Program-made: the position numbers and the translations under genes
Shown here: one piece after another, positions 46,991 to 55,646 of the stretch
How positions within the stretch are numbered: the first letter of the stretch is position 1
Layout of the letters: the number at the start of each line of letters is the position of its first letter
Source: BD1-7 clade bacterium
GTDB taxonomy: Bacteria; Pseudomonadota; Gammaproteobacteria; Pseudomonadales; DT-91
Direction: 5' to 3'
DNA length: 64,000 bases
NCBI GenBank assembly: GCA_902705835.1
Contig: CACSIN010000012.1
Coordinates: 117,041 to 181,040 of the forward strand
Notes under the pieces: generated by a model
What the model saw: only the letters and a program-made list of their open reading frames with translations
What the model was told of the DNA's origin: nothing
Database searches by the model: none

Positions 46991-47369
46991 CGCGCATACG
47001 GGGTCAGGCCTTTCATTTTACATGTCGTCCTTTTCGAGTATCAACTTCCATTTGTTGAACCTCTACCGCGTTGTGGCTCCAGTAGACATTGGTAAGCGTT
47101 ATGAGTAAGTCATGAATATCGATAAAATTGGGTTTGAGAGTTCTAGCTCTAAAGGTTGCAGCAGTTCGCATTACACGTTCATGAAAACGAATTGCTGTGC
47201 CAGAGTGGGTGTAGAAGATCTAGAACTTTCAGAATTTTACTTCGACCCTAGCGATTTAACTAAGTCGGTAAATCTATTTGAAGAGTTAACTTGCCCCTTT
47301 TGCCAATCCGGAAGTTGGGAGCTGGCTCCTTTGAATTCATATGAGGTACCGGGCACGGAATGGAACCTT
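46991..47369. repeat. 379-bp direct duplication, copy A
   Basis: Starts at CGCGCATACGGGGTC and includes the small cysteine-rich ORF. It matches copy B (49623-50001) without indels and with about 5-10 percent substitutions, in the same orientation 2.6 kb away. Its left end contains the REP-like word GGGTCAGGCCTTTCATTTTACA, and attC-like words (GTTGAAC, GCGTTATGAG) flank the ORF's leader. Confidence 0.85.
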
Positions 47370-47378
47370 GTAAAATAG
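47112..47378 (+). CDS. small Cys-rich protein in duplication A
   Basis: An 88-residue soluble protein (MNIDKIGFESSSSKGCSSSH start) with NCCARVGVEDLELSEFYFDPSDL and CPFCQSGSWEL. The CC and CPFC pairs form a likely zinc-binding site. The pattern is like small proteins found in integron cassettes; the family function is unknown. The stop codon is only nine bases beyond the end of the duplicated segment, so this copy may be the complete one. The near-identical copy at 49744 continues into different sequence. Confidence 0.62.
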   Translation: MNIDKIGFESSSSKGCSSSHYTFMKTNCCARVGVEDLELSEFYFDPSDLTKSVNLFEELTCPFCQSGSWELAPLNSYEVPGTEWNLVK

Positions 47379-47406
47379 ATAGCTGCGGATGATCTTTTCA
47401 ACAAAC

Positions 47407-47488
47407 AAAAATCACAGGGCCAAGCCTTTCATTTCAACTTCGTTTTTCTAAGCACTCTATTTGTAATATGTAAGGTCTGACCCTTTTT
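47407..47488. repeat. REP-like palindromic repeat, copy 2
   Basis: Same element as copy 1 (ACAGGGCCAAGCCTTTCATT at the left, TAAGGTCTGACCC at the right). Its right end directly abuts the start of the decayed DUF2157 fragment at 47490, so the break point of that duplication is at the repeat. Confidence 0.7.
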
Positions 47489-47846
47489 ACAAATGATAAA
47501 TCTGCGCAATTGGAATAATCGCCGCGCCGTAAAAACTACCCAATGAAAAGAACCGCGAGGCGATGGGCTCATCACTACCGATATAGCGTTTATGAGCAAA
47601 ACCATGGGTCGATGGCGTTAACAGTACCAACGCCGCCATTCTCACCCCCCGAGGAATCTCATCCCAGTTCGCGCCAATCAAGGTAATCAGCGCCAAGTCG
47701 ATAAACAAATCCCCCAACGACACATTGTACCGTGCACAAATCGCGTGCCTTTGATCTTCCGAGATCATGTCATCATCAACCCAATCACTCACTTCTTTGG
47801 TAAGACCTCTATTCAATCGGCGAATCAATCGCATGCCGCTCTCCAA
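47487..47846 (-). pseudogene. truncated, deleted copy of the DUF2157 gene
   Basis: The region 47490-47880 is homologous to 42322-42763, the 5' third and leader of the intact DUF2157 gene, including the upstream ribosome site area. The copy lacks 48 bp (residues around DTDAQSRGYGLLVALG) and 3 bp more, carries many substitutions, and stops at the REP-like repeat, leaving 119 codons. It keeps WVDDDMISEDQRHAIC and LALITLIGANWDEIPRG. The absence of the membrane C-terminal two thirds and of the GDYXXLXY partner shows it is non-functional. Confidence 0.9.
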
Positions 47847-47885
47847 TTAAGCCCAACCCAGCCCGCAACCCGTTTTGCGAAATCT

Positions 47886-48230
47886 CAAAGCTTGCGGAGA
47901 ACTACACGTGCTAGATAGGATAAGCGGGAGGAAGGTGAAACGGCTAACGGTGGCGTTACTTTGTTGGTGTGTTTTGGGAAGGAGAGAATATGGTGAGAGT
48001 GAGGCTAGATCAGCTGTTACTACCTACAATACCACTAATCATACAAATAATGTTAGATGAATCTAACAAGAAATAATATGCTATAGACTAGTAGCGAAAG
48101 GCAAATACTATGAAATGAATGTCTGCCGAGTATCGCTAAACACCAATTCATCATCGAAAAAAGACAATACGTCGAAGCACATCGAAGGCCTCATGGTGTT
48201 TGACTACTAAGCAAATGAAAACCTACTGGA
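47886..48230. other. intergenic region downstream of the DUF2157 remnant
   Basis: About 345 bp after the homologous segment ends at 47880, with no gene. It includes a purine-rich stretch (GGGAGGAAGGTGAAACGG near 47930) and AT-rich sequence that leads into the glycosyltransferase. No element recognised. Confidence 0.4.
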
Positions 48231-49520
48231 ATGCTAAAGTTGAAATTTACAATGAACTATAATCGAGTTGAAATAATCGTTTCTGCGACCTTAGTGCTGA
48301 TATATACATATCACCTTTTTCATTATAGTGTAAGCCCAGACTTTGATGGTTTTTTGAGAAACAGTCAAACTTTCGATATCAACGTAAACACGTTGATTTA
48401 CGGAGGCGATATTTATCACGCCCCCGGCTATCAAATGTTCCTTGCGTTATTGACTAGGGCTTTCGATTTTTCACAAGCTCATGTTTTTTTTGTTCAAGCC
48501 ATACTATCGATTATTTCCCTATTACTAATCAGTAGAACTGCCCGACGAATTTTTGACGACAGTATAGCTTCTTATACGCTAATAATATGCTGCCTTCTAA
48601 CCAATTTGATTGACTATTCAACGGCTTACTTCAAGGAATGCATCACGATATTTATGATGGCATTCATAATAAATATCTATTCCTATTTGATTTTTAACAA
48701 CCAGAATAATATTCGCTCAAATGTGCCTTCCATCATACTCCCGTTTTTAATATTTCTATGCTTAATCACCAACCCCATGACACTATTTCTTTTCTTACCG
48801 CTCATTATTCATGCATTCTATTCATGCTTTAAAACTAACGATCTTCTCAAGAGATATTTTTTCATATCATTAGCAATTTTAATCACCCTATACTCCTCAT
48901 TTCAGTACAGAAACATCAAAATAGATAATAACAACTTCGTAGCATTTACAACTAATTTTGGCGTTAATTTTTACCTCGGCCACTGGGGAACCGGTGAAGA
49001 AAAAATAGAAATCAGGAAAAAAACAAATCTATCTGAATCAGAAGAAAGTAAGTACTTTACAAAGGCTGCCTTAACGACCATAAAAAACAAGGGATTCAAA
49101 GAATACATCAGTCATACCCTAGATAAGATTGGCAAATTTTATACAAGAGCCAAAACCAAGTGGATACGCCACAAGGCCAAGATTGCTGCAGAAGGCTACA
49201 AAGGCTACGCAGACTTTTTAAGCTCATTCGGTGCATTTGTTATTGTCTTTATTGTTATCCCTGCAGCGGCAACTTCAATAAGTTTCACTAAATTTTATAG
49301 TGCCAAACAAAAGGCGTTTTTATTGGCACTCTATTGCTCTGCAATATCCTTGATTCTTATACCTGTACTGTTCTTCGTAAGGCACAGATTTATGCTTCCG
49401 GCTTACCCGATTTTATTGGTCTTATCCGCTTATACAATTCACGCGGCCAGCCAGCATTTGCGTAACAAGGCAATTAACTCCGCTACAGCTTTTGAGCCGT
49501 CCATTCAAACCGAGGCGTAG
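48231..49520 (+). CDS. ArnT-like integral membrane glycosyltransferase (GT-C fold)
   Basis: A 429-residue membrane protein with about 10 transmembrane segments. The early DFDGFLRNSQTFDINV, followed by GGDIYHAPGYQMFLALLTRAF, resembles the N-terminal loop of ArnT/PMT-type enzymes (acidic motif then APGYP-like). The C-terminal half has a periplasmic segment (SEEKYFTKAAL-type, about 265-330) and closing helices with FVRHRFMLPAYPILLVLSAY. It likely transfers a sugar or lipid-linked residue to an envelope glycan, lipid A, or protein. AT-rich composition, isolated position and repeats on both sides suggest horizontal origin. ATG 48252 is an alternative start. Confidence 0.72.
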   Translation: MLKLKFTMNYNRVEIIVSATLVLIYTYHLFHYSVSPDFDGFLRNSQTFDINVNTLIYGGDIYHAPGYQMFLALLTRAFDFSQAHVFFVQAILSIISLLLISRTARRIFDDSIASYTLIICCLLTNLIDYSTAYFKECITIFMMAFIINIYSYLIFNNQNNIRSNVPSIILPFLIFLCLITNPMTLFLFLPLIIHAFYSCFKTNDLLKRYFFISLAILITLYSSFQYRNIKIDNNNFVAFTTNFGVNFYLGHWGTGEEKIEIRKKTNLSESEESKYFTKAALTTIKNKGFKEYISHTLDKIGKFYTRAKTKWIRHKAKIAAEGYKGYADFLSSFGAFVIVFIVIPAAATSISFTKFYSAKQKAFLLALYCSAISLILIPVLFFVRHRFMLPAYPILLVLSAYTIHAASQHLRNKAINSATAFEPSIQTEA

Positions 49521-49622
49521 TCAGTAACTTATACGGTTTGAAAGGGCCTTTCATTCGCCTGTCGCCCTCATATCGAGGGCTCGATTTGAACCATGTACTG
49601 CCCCGATTGCTCATGGAGTTCA

Positions 49623-50001
49623 CGCGCATACGGGGTCCGGCCTTTCATTTTACATATCGTCCTTTTCGAGTACCAATTTCCATTTGCTGAACCTCCGCCA
49701 CGTTGTGGCTCCAGTAGACATTGGCAAGCGTTATGAGTAAGTCATGAATATCGATAAAATTAGGTTTGAGAGTTCGAGCTCTAAAGGTTGCAGCAGTTCG
49801 CATTACACGTTCATGAAAACGAATTGCTGTGCCAGAGTGGGTGTAGAAGATCTAGAACTTTCAGAATTTTACTTCGACCCTGACGATTTGACGGAGTCGG
49901 TAAATCTATTTGAAGAGTTAACTTGCCCCTTTTGCCAATCTGGAAATTGGGAGCTGGCTCCTTTGAATTCCCATGAGGCACCGGGCACGGAATCGAACTT
50001 T
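49623..50001. repeat. 379-bp direct duplication, copy B
   Basis: Same segment as copy A (46991-47369), same orientation, with a handful of base changes and no indels. The two copies bracket the REP-like copy 2, the DUF2157 remnant and the glycosyltransferase. Preceding text CCCCGATTGCTCATGGAGTTCA near 49595 is also similar to sequence at 53246-53270 next to REP-like copy 3. Confidence 0.85.
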
Positions 50002-50040
50002 GTTTACAATGCACGCCGCTGGGCGTTTCAGGCATCTTGA
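49744..50040 (+). CDS. small Cys-rich protein in duplication B, altered 3' end
   Basis: A 98-residue frame. The first 85 residues are nearly identical to those at 47112 (changes such as Gly to Arg, Ser to Asp, Lys to Glu), while the last residues (VYNARRWAFQAS) come from sequence outside the duplication. The original C terminus is probably lost, so this copy may be a degraded or extended variant. The CC and CPFC pairs are intact. Confidence 0.55.
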   Translation: MNIDKIRFESSSSKGCSSSHYTFMKTNCCARVGVEDLELSEFYFDPDDLTESVNLFEELTCPFCQSGNWELAPLNSHEAPGTESNFVYNARRWAFQAS

Positions 50041-50172
50041 GAATATGCACTGCGGGAATGGTCCAGCCTTTGACGGGTTGCAGCATGAAATGCCAGGCAT
50101 TGAAGGCTGAAAAGGCAATCCTTCTCAACTTCTTGTGGATTTTGAATCGATAGTGACTGGTCTGGGGGCGGT

Positions 50173-50189
50173 GTTTTTAGAGGTTCCCT
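50173..50189. mobile_element. solo terminal repeat of the MITE-like/IS family
   Basis: GTTTTTAGAGGTTCCCT is identical to the inverted end of the MITE-like element at 25335. Only one end is present, 150-170 bp past duplication B. The flanking 50040-50170 contains no recognisable transposase, so it could be a relic of an IS or truncated MITE. Confidence 0.6.
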
Positions 50190-50350
50190 AAATGCGCGGA
50201 TCTTGATCAACATGGCCGAGCATGCTGCTCGTGATCGCGCGATCATTGCCTTGTATGTTATTTGTCATTGAGTTGCGATCTGTCGATTGACCGCTGCAGT
50301 TATATGCTAAACAGCGCAACAACGAACACATAAAAATATGTACCAACTCG

Positions 50351-50380
50351 AAAAAGGCCTGCTTACGCAGGCCTTTTTTC
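50351..50380. terminator. bidirectional rho-independent terminator
   Basis: A perfect 9-bp stem AAGGCCTGC/GCAGGCCTT with a four-base loop (50354-50375), preceded by AAAAA and followed by TTTTTT. It serves the minus-strand CoA-transferase gene (stop at 50417) and can stop plus-strand transcripts from the accessory region. Confidence 0.92.
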
Positions 50381-50416
50381 TTCGGTCAATAAGTGCTTTT
50401 CGGTTAAATAATGGCC

Positions 50417-51904
50417 TTAAATACTAATCGGGTTAAAGATATAGTTCCGATCCAGCAGCTGGCTTTTACGGTGTCGAGGCAGATCCGAATACAGTGCATC
50501 TTCACCCCAGCCAATGTCTTGAGGGTCCGTGCCTGGATACGATGCAGGTCGTCCCGAAAAACTCTTGGTTACATCAAAATCAATCGGTGGCCGTAAACGG
50601 GTTAATACGCCGATTCCTGAATCCTCATCCTGCAGATACGTTTCTAAATCATGCGTGCCGATGGGGTCATGCTTGCCATTGCCGGTAGCAAACCGTGCTG
50701 CCATCATTGCCGTTTTTACTAACGATACGCGCACATTCCACGCGCCGCCGTGTTCTGCACGATTCAGTAGCGCTTCAACGACACCACAGGCGCCCAAATA
50801 CCCCGTCAGGTAATCATTAAAAAAGGCCGGTATCAGTTTGAGGTTATTCACATCCCCCTTGGAATGCAGATACGCCAATCCGCTCACGGTTTGCGCCAAT
50901 TGCTCCCAACCTTTACGATGTTCCCAAGCGTGATCAAAGTCATAACAGTTAATCTGTACATAAATCAAATTAGGATTCAACGCTAGCAAAGCTTCTTTAG
51001 AGAATCCTGCATGAGAAAAACCGCCTGCTCCCAATCCATCAACTACCACATCAGCAGTGCGAATCAAATCCTGCAACAGTGCCTTATCGTTAGATCGAGA
51101 AAAATCTAGGAAAATATTCTTCTTGCCGTAACTCGCTTCTATTTGGAAAGGAATTGTATGATCTTGATACGGGTGCCGGCAGTGGATCACGTCTGCGCCT
51201 TGCTCTGCTAATTGATGGCTGATGTTTGGACCTGCAACCACCTTGGTTAGATCGACAACACGAATATTTTCTAACGGGCGCTTCACAGATTTCGACAAAG
51301 GAACAGGCGCGCCATGATGCATGGAAGACACATCTAACATCGGCTTCTGAGCAATGGATCGTCCTATGTCCGTCGATAGCCATTCTTCACGCGTGTGCAA
51401 GATGGCCGCACATAAACCCAGCTCGGCAACTTGGTTATCCAGATCGCGTGCGTTAAAACCGGCCGTTGCGGCTTGAATGCGTGCTTCAGAGTTAGGACAA
51501 TCCAGAAAAGCCAGCAGTTTCTCTCGCAGAGTTTGGTATGACCCTTGGAAGAAAACATGTTTATCGTCTTGCGTGGCATAAAAATTATTGAGCTTTTCAC
51601 GCACTGGGCCCACCGAAAACTGAATGCCGTTTTGAAAATGCAGCACGGCAGAATTCAACATCAAACTCGCATGGCGTTGATCGATGGTAAATCCTTGTTT
51701 ACCCAACCCTCGTGTATCTGCAATGCGCGCAACAGCATTGGCCCATAACGTCATTGCTGCCACCGCGATGTTATTCACTTCAACATCAGAATCAATATAG
51801 CCAGGGGTTTGCAATATGCGTTCAGAATAATTCGACGGATCATAATCAAAGTGGCTGCCTTGGCCTAACCACTGATAAATTTCACGTTGGCGGTTATTAA
51901 GCAT
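50417..51904 (-). CDS. CoA transferase, family III (CaiB/BaiF)
   Basis: A 495-residue enzyme of the type III CoA-transferase family that moves CoA between carboxylic acids through an aspartyl-CoA thioester. A C-terminal half (about 205-440) has the family core: RPLENIRVVDLTKVVAGPNISHQLAEQGADVIHCRHP, GKKNIFLDFSR and LIYVQINCYDFDHAW. The N-terminal half is a degenerate first copy, as in fused two-domain members. The exact catalytic Asp could not be fixed. ATG 51904; a bidirectional terminator follows the stop. A divergent-looking AraC gene lies 232 bp upstream on the same strand and may regulate it. Confidence 0.88.
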   Translation of the reverse strand: MLNNRQREIYQWLGQGSHFDYDPSNYSERILQTPGYIDSDVEVNNIAVAAMTLWANAVARIADTRGLGKQGFTIDQRHASLMLNSAVLHFQNGIQFSVGPVREKLNNFYATQDDKHVFFQGSYQTLREKLLAFLDCPNSEARIQAATAGFNARDLDNQVAELGLCAAILHTREEWLSTDIGRSIAQKPMLDVSSMHHGAPVPLSKSVKRPLENIRVVDLTKVVAGPNISHQLAEQGADVIHCRHPYQDHTIPFQIEASYGKKNIFLDFSRSNDKALLQDLIRTADVVVDGLGAGGFSHAGFSKEALLALNPNLIYVQINCYDFDHAWEHRKGWEQLAQTVSGLAYLHSKGDVNNLKLIPAFFNDYLTGYLGACGVVEALLNRAEHGGAWNVRVSLVKTAMMAARFATGNGKHDPIGTHDLETYLQDEDSGIGVLTRLRPPIDFDVTKSFSGRPASYPGTDPQDIGWGEDALYSDLPRHRKSQLLDRNYIFNPISI

Positions 51905-52136
51905 GATGTTTGCCTCAAAGTCACATTCATGGTCAAAATTACAATGGCTAACTCCCCAGAATATCTACCTTAAAGGAGTAGCCGCCATACAACTAACACT
52001 CGTAATACGCTTTCAATTCAATCTTGCTATCGTTATTTGTGTTGACTCTGAACCGTGAGTGAAGTGCCATCATTTTCAAACTCGATGAATATTCATCGTC
52101 GAAATATGGCACCGCCAATTCAGATAATCTTCCCCA

Positions 52137-52934
52137 TCAACTATCGTTAGAGGATCTTTCATTAGCCCGGCGAAACTCCAACGGGGATTCGCCCATCACA
52201 CGATGAAACATAGCACTGAACGCGCTTTGGCTCTGGTATCCCAGTGCTGAACTGATTTCGCCAATATCGCGCCCAGCATCTAACAACTCCAACGCACGGT
52301 GCAGTTTTCGTTGTTGACGCCACTGGCCAAACGTCATCCCGGATTCAGCCACAAACAAACGTGATAAGGTACGTTCACTGGCCCCCACCACCTCAGCCCA
52401 ATCAGCCAATGAGAGCGTATTCGAAGGATCATCTATCAGAGTCGATATAACCTTTTGCAAACGCCGATCATCGGGTATCGGCAACGCCAAATCGATTGAT
52501 CGCTGATCATTGATTTGATCAAGCACCACGGCAGCTAATCGAGCTTCTGCACCCTGCGCTGTATAATCTTGTGAAACAGCCATCATGGCATCAATCAAGT
52601 GCTTCATCAGCGGGGTAATAGCCAGCACTTGAACACGCACCTCATCGGTTTTAAGCAGCTCTGGGCGAATATACAGATTGCTCATACACAACTGACTCTT
52701 TGCTTCGATCGCATGCTTCACTTGTGCAGGCATCCATACCGCCCGCATAGGAGGCACCAGATAGCAAAAATCGGCCGTTGACACCTGCATGGTACCTTCA
52801 CTTGCATACACCAGTTGTGCTCGCTGATGTTGGTGCACCGGTAAGCTCTGCCCGATCTCAAGCTTTCGTTCAAGTGTGACTATCGGTTGTGGCCCACGTT
52901 CCAGCGTCGCAAGCCCTGCGTGCACATCTGGCAT
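52137..52934 (-). CDS. AraC family transcriptional regulator
   Basis: A 265-residue regulator with an N-terminal cupin-like sensor (LPVHQHQRAQLVYASEGTMQV, VPPMRAVWMPAQVKHAIEA) and a C-terminal pair of helix-turn-helix motifs (LADWAEVVGASERTLSRLFVAE and ISSALGYQSQSAFSAMFHRVMGESPLEFRR). This is the short AraC/XylS architecture. It is on the same strand as, and 232 bp upstream of, the CoA-transferase gene, a likely target. Inducer unknown. Confidence 0.92.
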   Translation of the reverse strand: MPDVHAGLATLERGPQPIVTLERKLEIGQSLPVHQHQRAQLVYASEGTMQVSTADFCYLVPPMRAVWMPAQVKHAIEAKSQLCMSNLYIRPELLKTDEVRVQVLAITPLMKHLIDAMMAVSQDYTAQGAEARLAAVVLDQINDQRSIDLALPIPDDRRLQKVISTLIDDPSNTLSLADWAEVVGASERTLSRLFVAESGMTFGQWRQQRKLHRALELLDAGRDIGEISSALGYQSQSAFSAMFHRVMGESPLEFRRANERSSNDS

Positions 52935-53174
52935 GAGTTTGTCCTGTTTTCAACAAAAATTGGCTGATTCTCTCAAGTGTAGCAAGCCACAATCTCGTCA
53001 GAATCTGTATCCGGGTCTGCTTATTAAACACGGCCTGCTCAATTCATAACAAAGGAGACGCGAATGAAAAACACCGCGATATTACCTTCGCATTTCTCAA
53101 TGCCGGTCATTTTTATGACCACTACTTTCCATTCTTTCCATTGATCTAAGCGACCAAATTACAGAAATTACACA

Positions 53175-53255
53175 AAAATTACAGGGCCAAGCCTTTCATT
53201 TTACACTTTGTTTTTCCAAGCACTTCATTTGTAATATGTAAGGCCTGCCCCTATT
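53175..53255. repeat. REP-like palindromic repeat, copy 3
   Basis: Third copy of the approximately 80-bp element (ACAGGGCCAAGCCTTTCATT to GTAAGGCCTGCCCC) in the intergenic region between the AraC gene and YiaA, 3 kb from the accessory region. A GTCGCC/GGCGAC hairpin follows at 53294-53308. The surrounding 52935-53607 interval contains no other gene. Confidence 0.7.
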
Positions 53256-53607
53256 GTCCATGGAGTTCAGGCACGATAGGATTGTGAATCTTAGTCGCCT
53301 GAGGCGACGACAAAATAATGCACCTTCAATGCCTCGCGACTTTGAATTTCTGGTATAACAGACCATCGGCTCTAATGTGCACTACTGATATACGCATCGC
53401 AGATGACGAATCGAAACTCAAAACAGGATTGCTGCTTGTAAAGCAAATATTGAAGCTTTGGACGCACTACGAGTAAATCCACAGAAAACCAATGAATTTC
53501 ACGGATGATAAATGCTTATAATCAATAGCATCTATTTTACAGCCTTACGGTATGTCGTTAGAGCGACTCGTTTGGGTTTACGAATAACAAAAGGGAATGA
53601 GATAAAA

Positions 53608-54090
53608 ATGTTGTTAGATAAATCAAGTATCAATAAACCGACCGCAGCTTATATTGGTGCAACCTGGGGAGCATTGGCTATTGGCGTGATTGGCTATTTA
53701 GTTGGGTTGTGGAATGCGGCGATGCAACTGAATGAAAAAGGTTTTTATTTTGCCGTATTCTTACTGGCGATGTTTTCAGCAGTCACACTGCAAAAAACAG
53801 TTAGAGATCGCGATGAGGGCCTACCCGTAACCAATATATTTCTGGGCATGTGCTGGTCTGCATTTGCTTCATCAGTTGCGCTTCTGGTCATTGGGTTGAT
53901 CAATGCCGATTTATTCCTAAGTGAAAAAGGATTCTATGGCATGGCGTTTGTTCTATCGCTATTTTCAATCATTACCGTCCAAAAAAATATTAGAGACCTA
54001 ACCAACGAAAATGGCGAGACTGAACCGGCTGCATTTTCGAAACCCGACGGCGGCATTGATGTAGCAGCAAATGTTGTCGATATTCTCTAG
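53608..54090 (+). CDS. YiaA/YiaB-type inner membrane protein
   Basis: A 160-residue membrane protein of two tandem YiaAB domains, each with two transmembrane helices. The repeats align: AYIGATWGALAIGVIGYLVGLW / KGFYFAVFLLAMFSAVTLQKTVRD and GMCWSAFASSVALLVIGLINA / KGFYGMAFVLSLFSIITVQKNIRD. This is the E. coli YiaA layout; the biochemical role is unknown. I use ATG 53608 with GAG upstream because the preceding 32 codons are not conserved-looking. Not obviously linked to the neighbours. Confidence 0.88.
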   Translation: MLLDKSSINKPTAAYIGATWGALAIGVIGYLVGLWNAAMQLNEKGFYFAVFLLAMFSAVTLQKTVRDRDEGLPVTNIFLGMCWSAFASSVALLVIGLINADLFLSEKGFYGMAFVLSLFSIITVQKNIRDLTNENGETEPAAFSKPDGGIDVAANVVDIL

Positions 54091-54259
54091 CCGGCTCAAT
54101 TGCCATTTAGACGCGTTCGCGTAAGGCTAGTGTCTCAACGGCGACCGAGATGGTTTTACGAGGGACGCTGCCTACCCAAACCATGGCGAGATACGCAGGG
54201 CGTGAAGGCGGTATAAGCCAGTAATGAGCCGTGGATAATCAAAGCGGGCTATTGTAGCT

Positions 54260-54592
54260 CTATGCCTCAGGCTCATGGTTAGGTTCTGGCTGATGTTCAC
54301 CGCATTGCCAGCACACCTCAAATGCGCCTTCATTGAGCTCTTTACATTGAGGGCAGTGCCACGCTTGGCGGGTTTGTTGATCAGAAAAGGCCCGTTCAAT
54401 AATATCGTTGGCTTTGTTGTAGTCAGTAGGCTCAAGCAACCAGAGCTCTAACCACACATCAACCGGCGATAACTCCCCTGCTGCAGACGATGCATACTCA
54501 TTACGCAGTACCGTGTTGATGCCTGCTTGTTCAACGAGATTTTGTGCATTTAATACGAAAAAGCGGTTTTCATGGGTATACAAAAGAATCAT
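54260..54592 (-). CDS. DUF2007-like protein with C-terminal zinc ribbon
   Basis: A 110-residue protein beginning MILLYTHENRFFVLNAQNLVE, the start of the putative prokaryotic signal transducing protein domain (DUF2007), followed by LELWLLEPTDYNKANDIIERA and a zinc ribbon with the pairs CPQC (about 79-82) and CWQC (about 94-97). The start is taken at ATG 54592, where the homology begins. The molecular role is unknown; it is a single-gene unit convergent with YiaA. Confidence 0.8.
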   Translation of the reverse strand: MILLYTHENRFFVLNAQNLVEQAGINTVLRNEYASSAAGELSPVDVWLELWLLEPTDYNKANDIIERAFSDQQTRQAWHCPQCKELNEGAFEVCWQCGEHQPEPNHEPEA

Positions 54593-54661
54593 GCTGATAC
54601 ACCTCAACCTAGCGTTCAAATCACGAGCGTACTGAAATTGCTCGATCACGTACAGGGTTAG

Positions 54662-54994
54662 ATGATTGGGTTGCAGGCGCTAACGATTATTTATACAAGT
54701 GAGAAAACATTGAGATTGTTGTTTTTAGCCATCGTTACCGCTTTATCGCTACAGGGCTGCACTGCGATAGGGCTCTATTCTGACCTGAAGTGCGATGACA
54801 ATCGAAGCGCTTGTAAAGACAATGCGACAGCAGCTGGCATTGAAGCAGACAAAGCTATCATCGACTCAACAATTAGCGCACTCACCAAGAAGAGTGATAA
54901 TAAAGTTTATCGGTTAGAGTGCGACGAAACAGAAACACAGGTTTGTACTATTTCTTCTGACGAGTGTCGTTGCCTTGCTGTTTCCGATCAATAA
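54662..54994 (+). CDS. small lipoprotein
   Basis: A 110-residue protein with a lipobox signal (LLFLAIVTALSLQGC) and a small mature domain with seven cysteines (CDDNRSAC, ECDETETQVCTISSDECRC), which could form disulfides. TTG 54710 would place the signal at the extreme N terminus and is a likely true start; ATG 54662 is the annotated upper bound. No family recognised. Divergent from the DUF2007 gene. Confidence 0.6.
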   Translation: MIGLQALTIIYTSEKTLRLLFLAIVTALSLQGCTAIGLYSDLKCDDNRSACKDNATAAGIEADKAIIDSTISALTKKSDNKVYRLECDETETQVCTISSDECRCLAVSDQ

Positions 54995-55199
54995 GTTATG
55001 TTAGTTGAGTTTTGAAGGCTGGCGACAAGAGTATTACTCATGCTGCTCGCTTCTTTGTCTTTGTGGAAGCAACATTGATTATAAAAGGCTGAATATGAGT
55101 GTGCTTTTTTGGCCCACGAGATAGCACGCGAAGCTTTAACTAACGCTTTAAATATAACGAAAAGAAAAACTAGCAAAAGATATATGGGGTAAATTATCA

Positions 55200-55646
55200 A
55201 TGAAAAAGAAATTTATAGTTCTTAGTGTTATGGCCAGTATGAATGCGTATTCGCTCGATAGCGAATTGAATACGTTCAGCCCGAACACAAAAGCTATCGC
55301 CTCAGAAGTTAATGAGAATTTCGAAAATTTAGAACGACGGTTAGAATCACTCGAATCAAGAAACAATCTGCTGGTACTAACCTCAACAGGATCTTGGCAT
55401 TGCTCTATGAATGGCGGCGCTGAGAATGACATGAGCTTTCTACGCGATGGTGACTACGTAGAAAGAGATGGCGAGATATTCGGAACGGCCGATACGTGGC
55501 AACAACTCGGAAAAAATGTGTTTTCGATTGAAGCTAGCAACAACTTGATCAGGCAGTTTTCGATCGAGTACGTATCACCGTGGAATATTAGATTGATCTC
55601 AAGCGTTCCTGATGCTTCTGTTTTCGACTGCCGCCATAGTTACTAG
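55200..55646 (+). CDS. exported hypothetical protein with N-terminal coil
   Basis: A 148-residue protein with a signal peptide (MKKKFIVLSVMASMNAYS) and the motif FSPNTKAIASEVNENFENLERRLESLES, like the 'NTPAKASEVNANF' helix that opens many exported or phage-tail proteins. The rest is a beta-rich domain with two cysteines. Function unknown. ATG 55200. Confidence 0.68.
   Translation: MKKKFIVLSVMASMNAYSLDSELNTFSPNTKAIASEVNENFENLERRLESLESRNNLLVLTSTGSWHCSMNGGAENDMSFLRDGDYVERDGEIFGTADTWQQLGKNVFSIEASNNLIRQFSIEYVSPWNIRLISSVPDASVFDCRHSY

Noticed and set aside
47054..47104. Possible attC in the leader of the duplicated Cys-rich ORF
   Set aside because: Core words GTTGAAC and GTTATGA match only partly and the arms are weak; it may be a relic, so no separate feature is made.
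47875..48060. 61-codon plus-strand frame after the DUF2157 remnant
   Set aside because: Low complexity, no ribosome site, and overlaps the end of the homologous leader segment.
50040..50170. Possible transposase remnant next to the solo terminal repeat
   Set aside because: Translations in all frames show no recognisable transposase motif; only the terminal repeat is supported.
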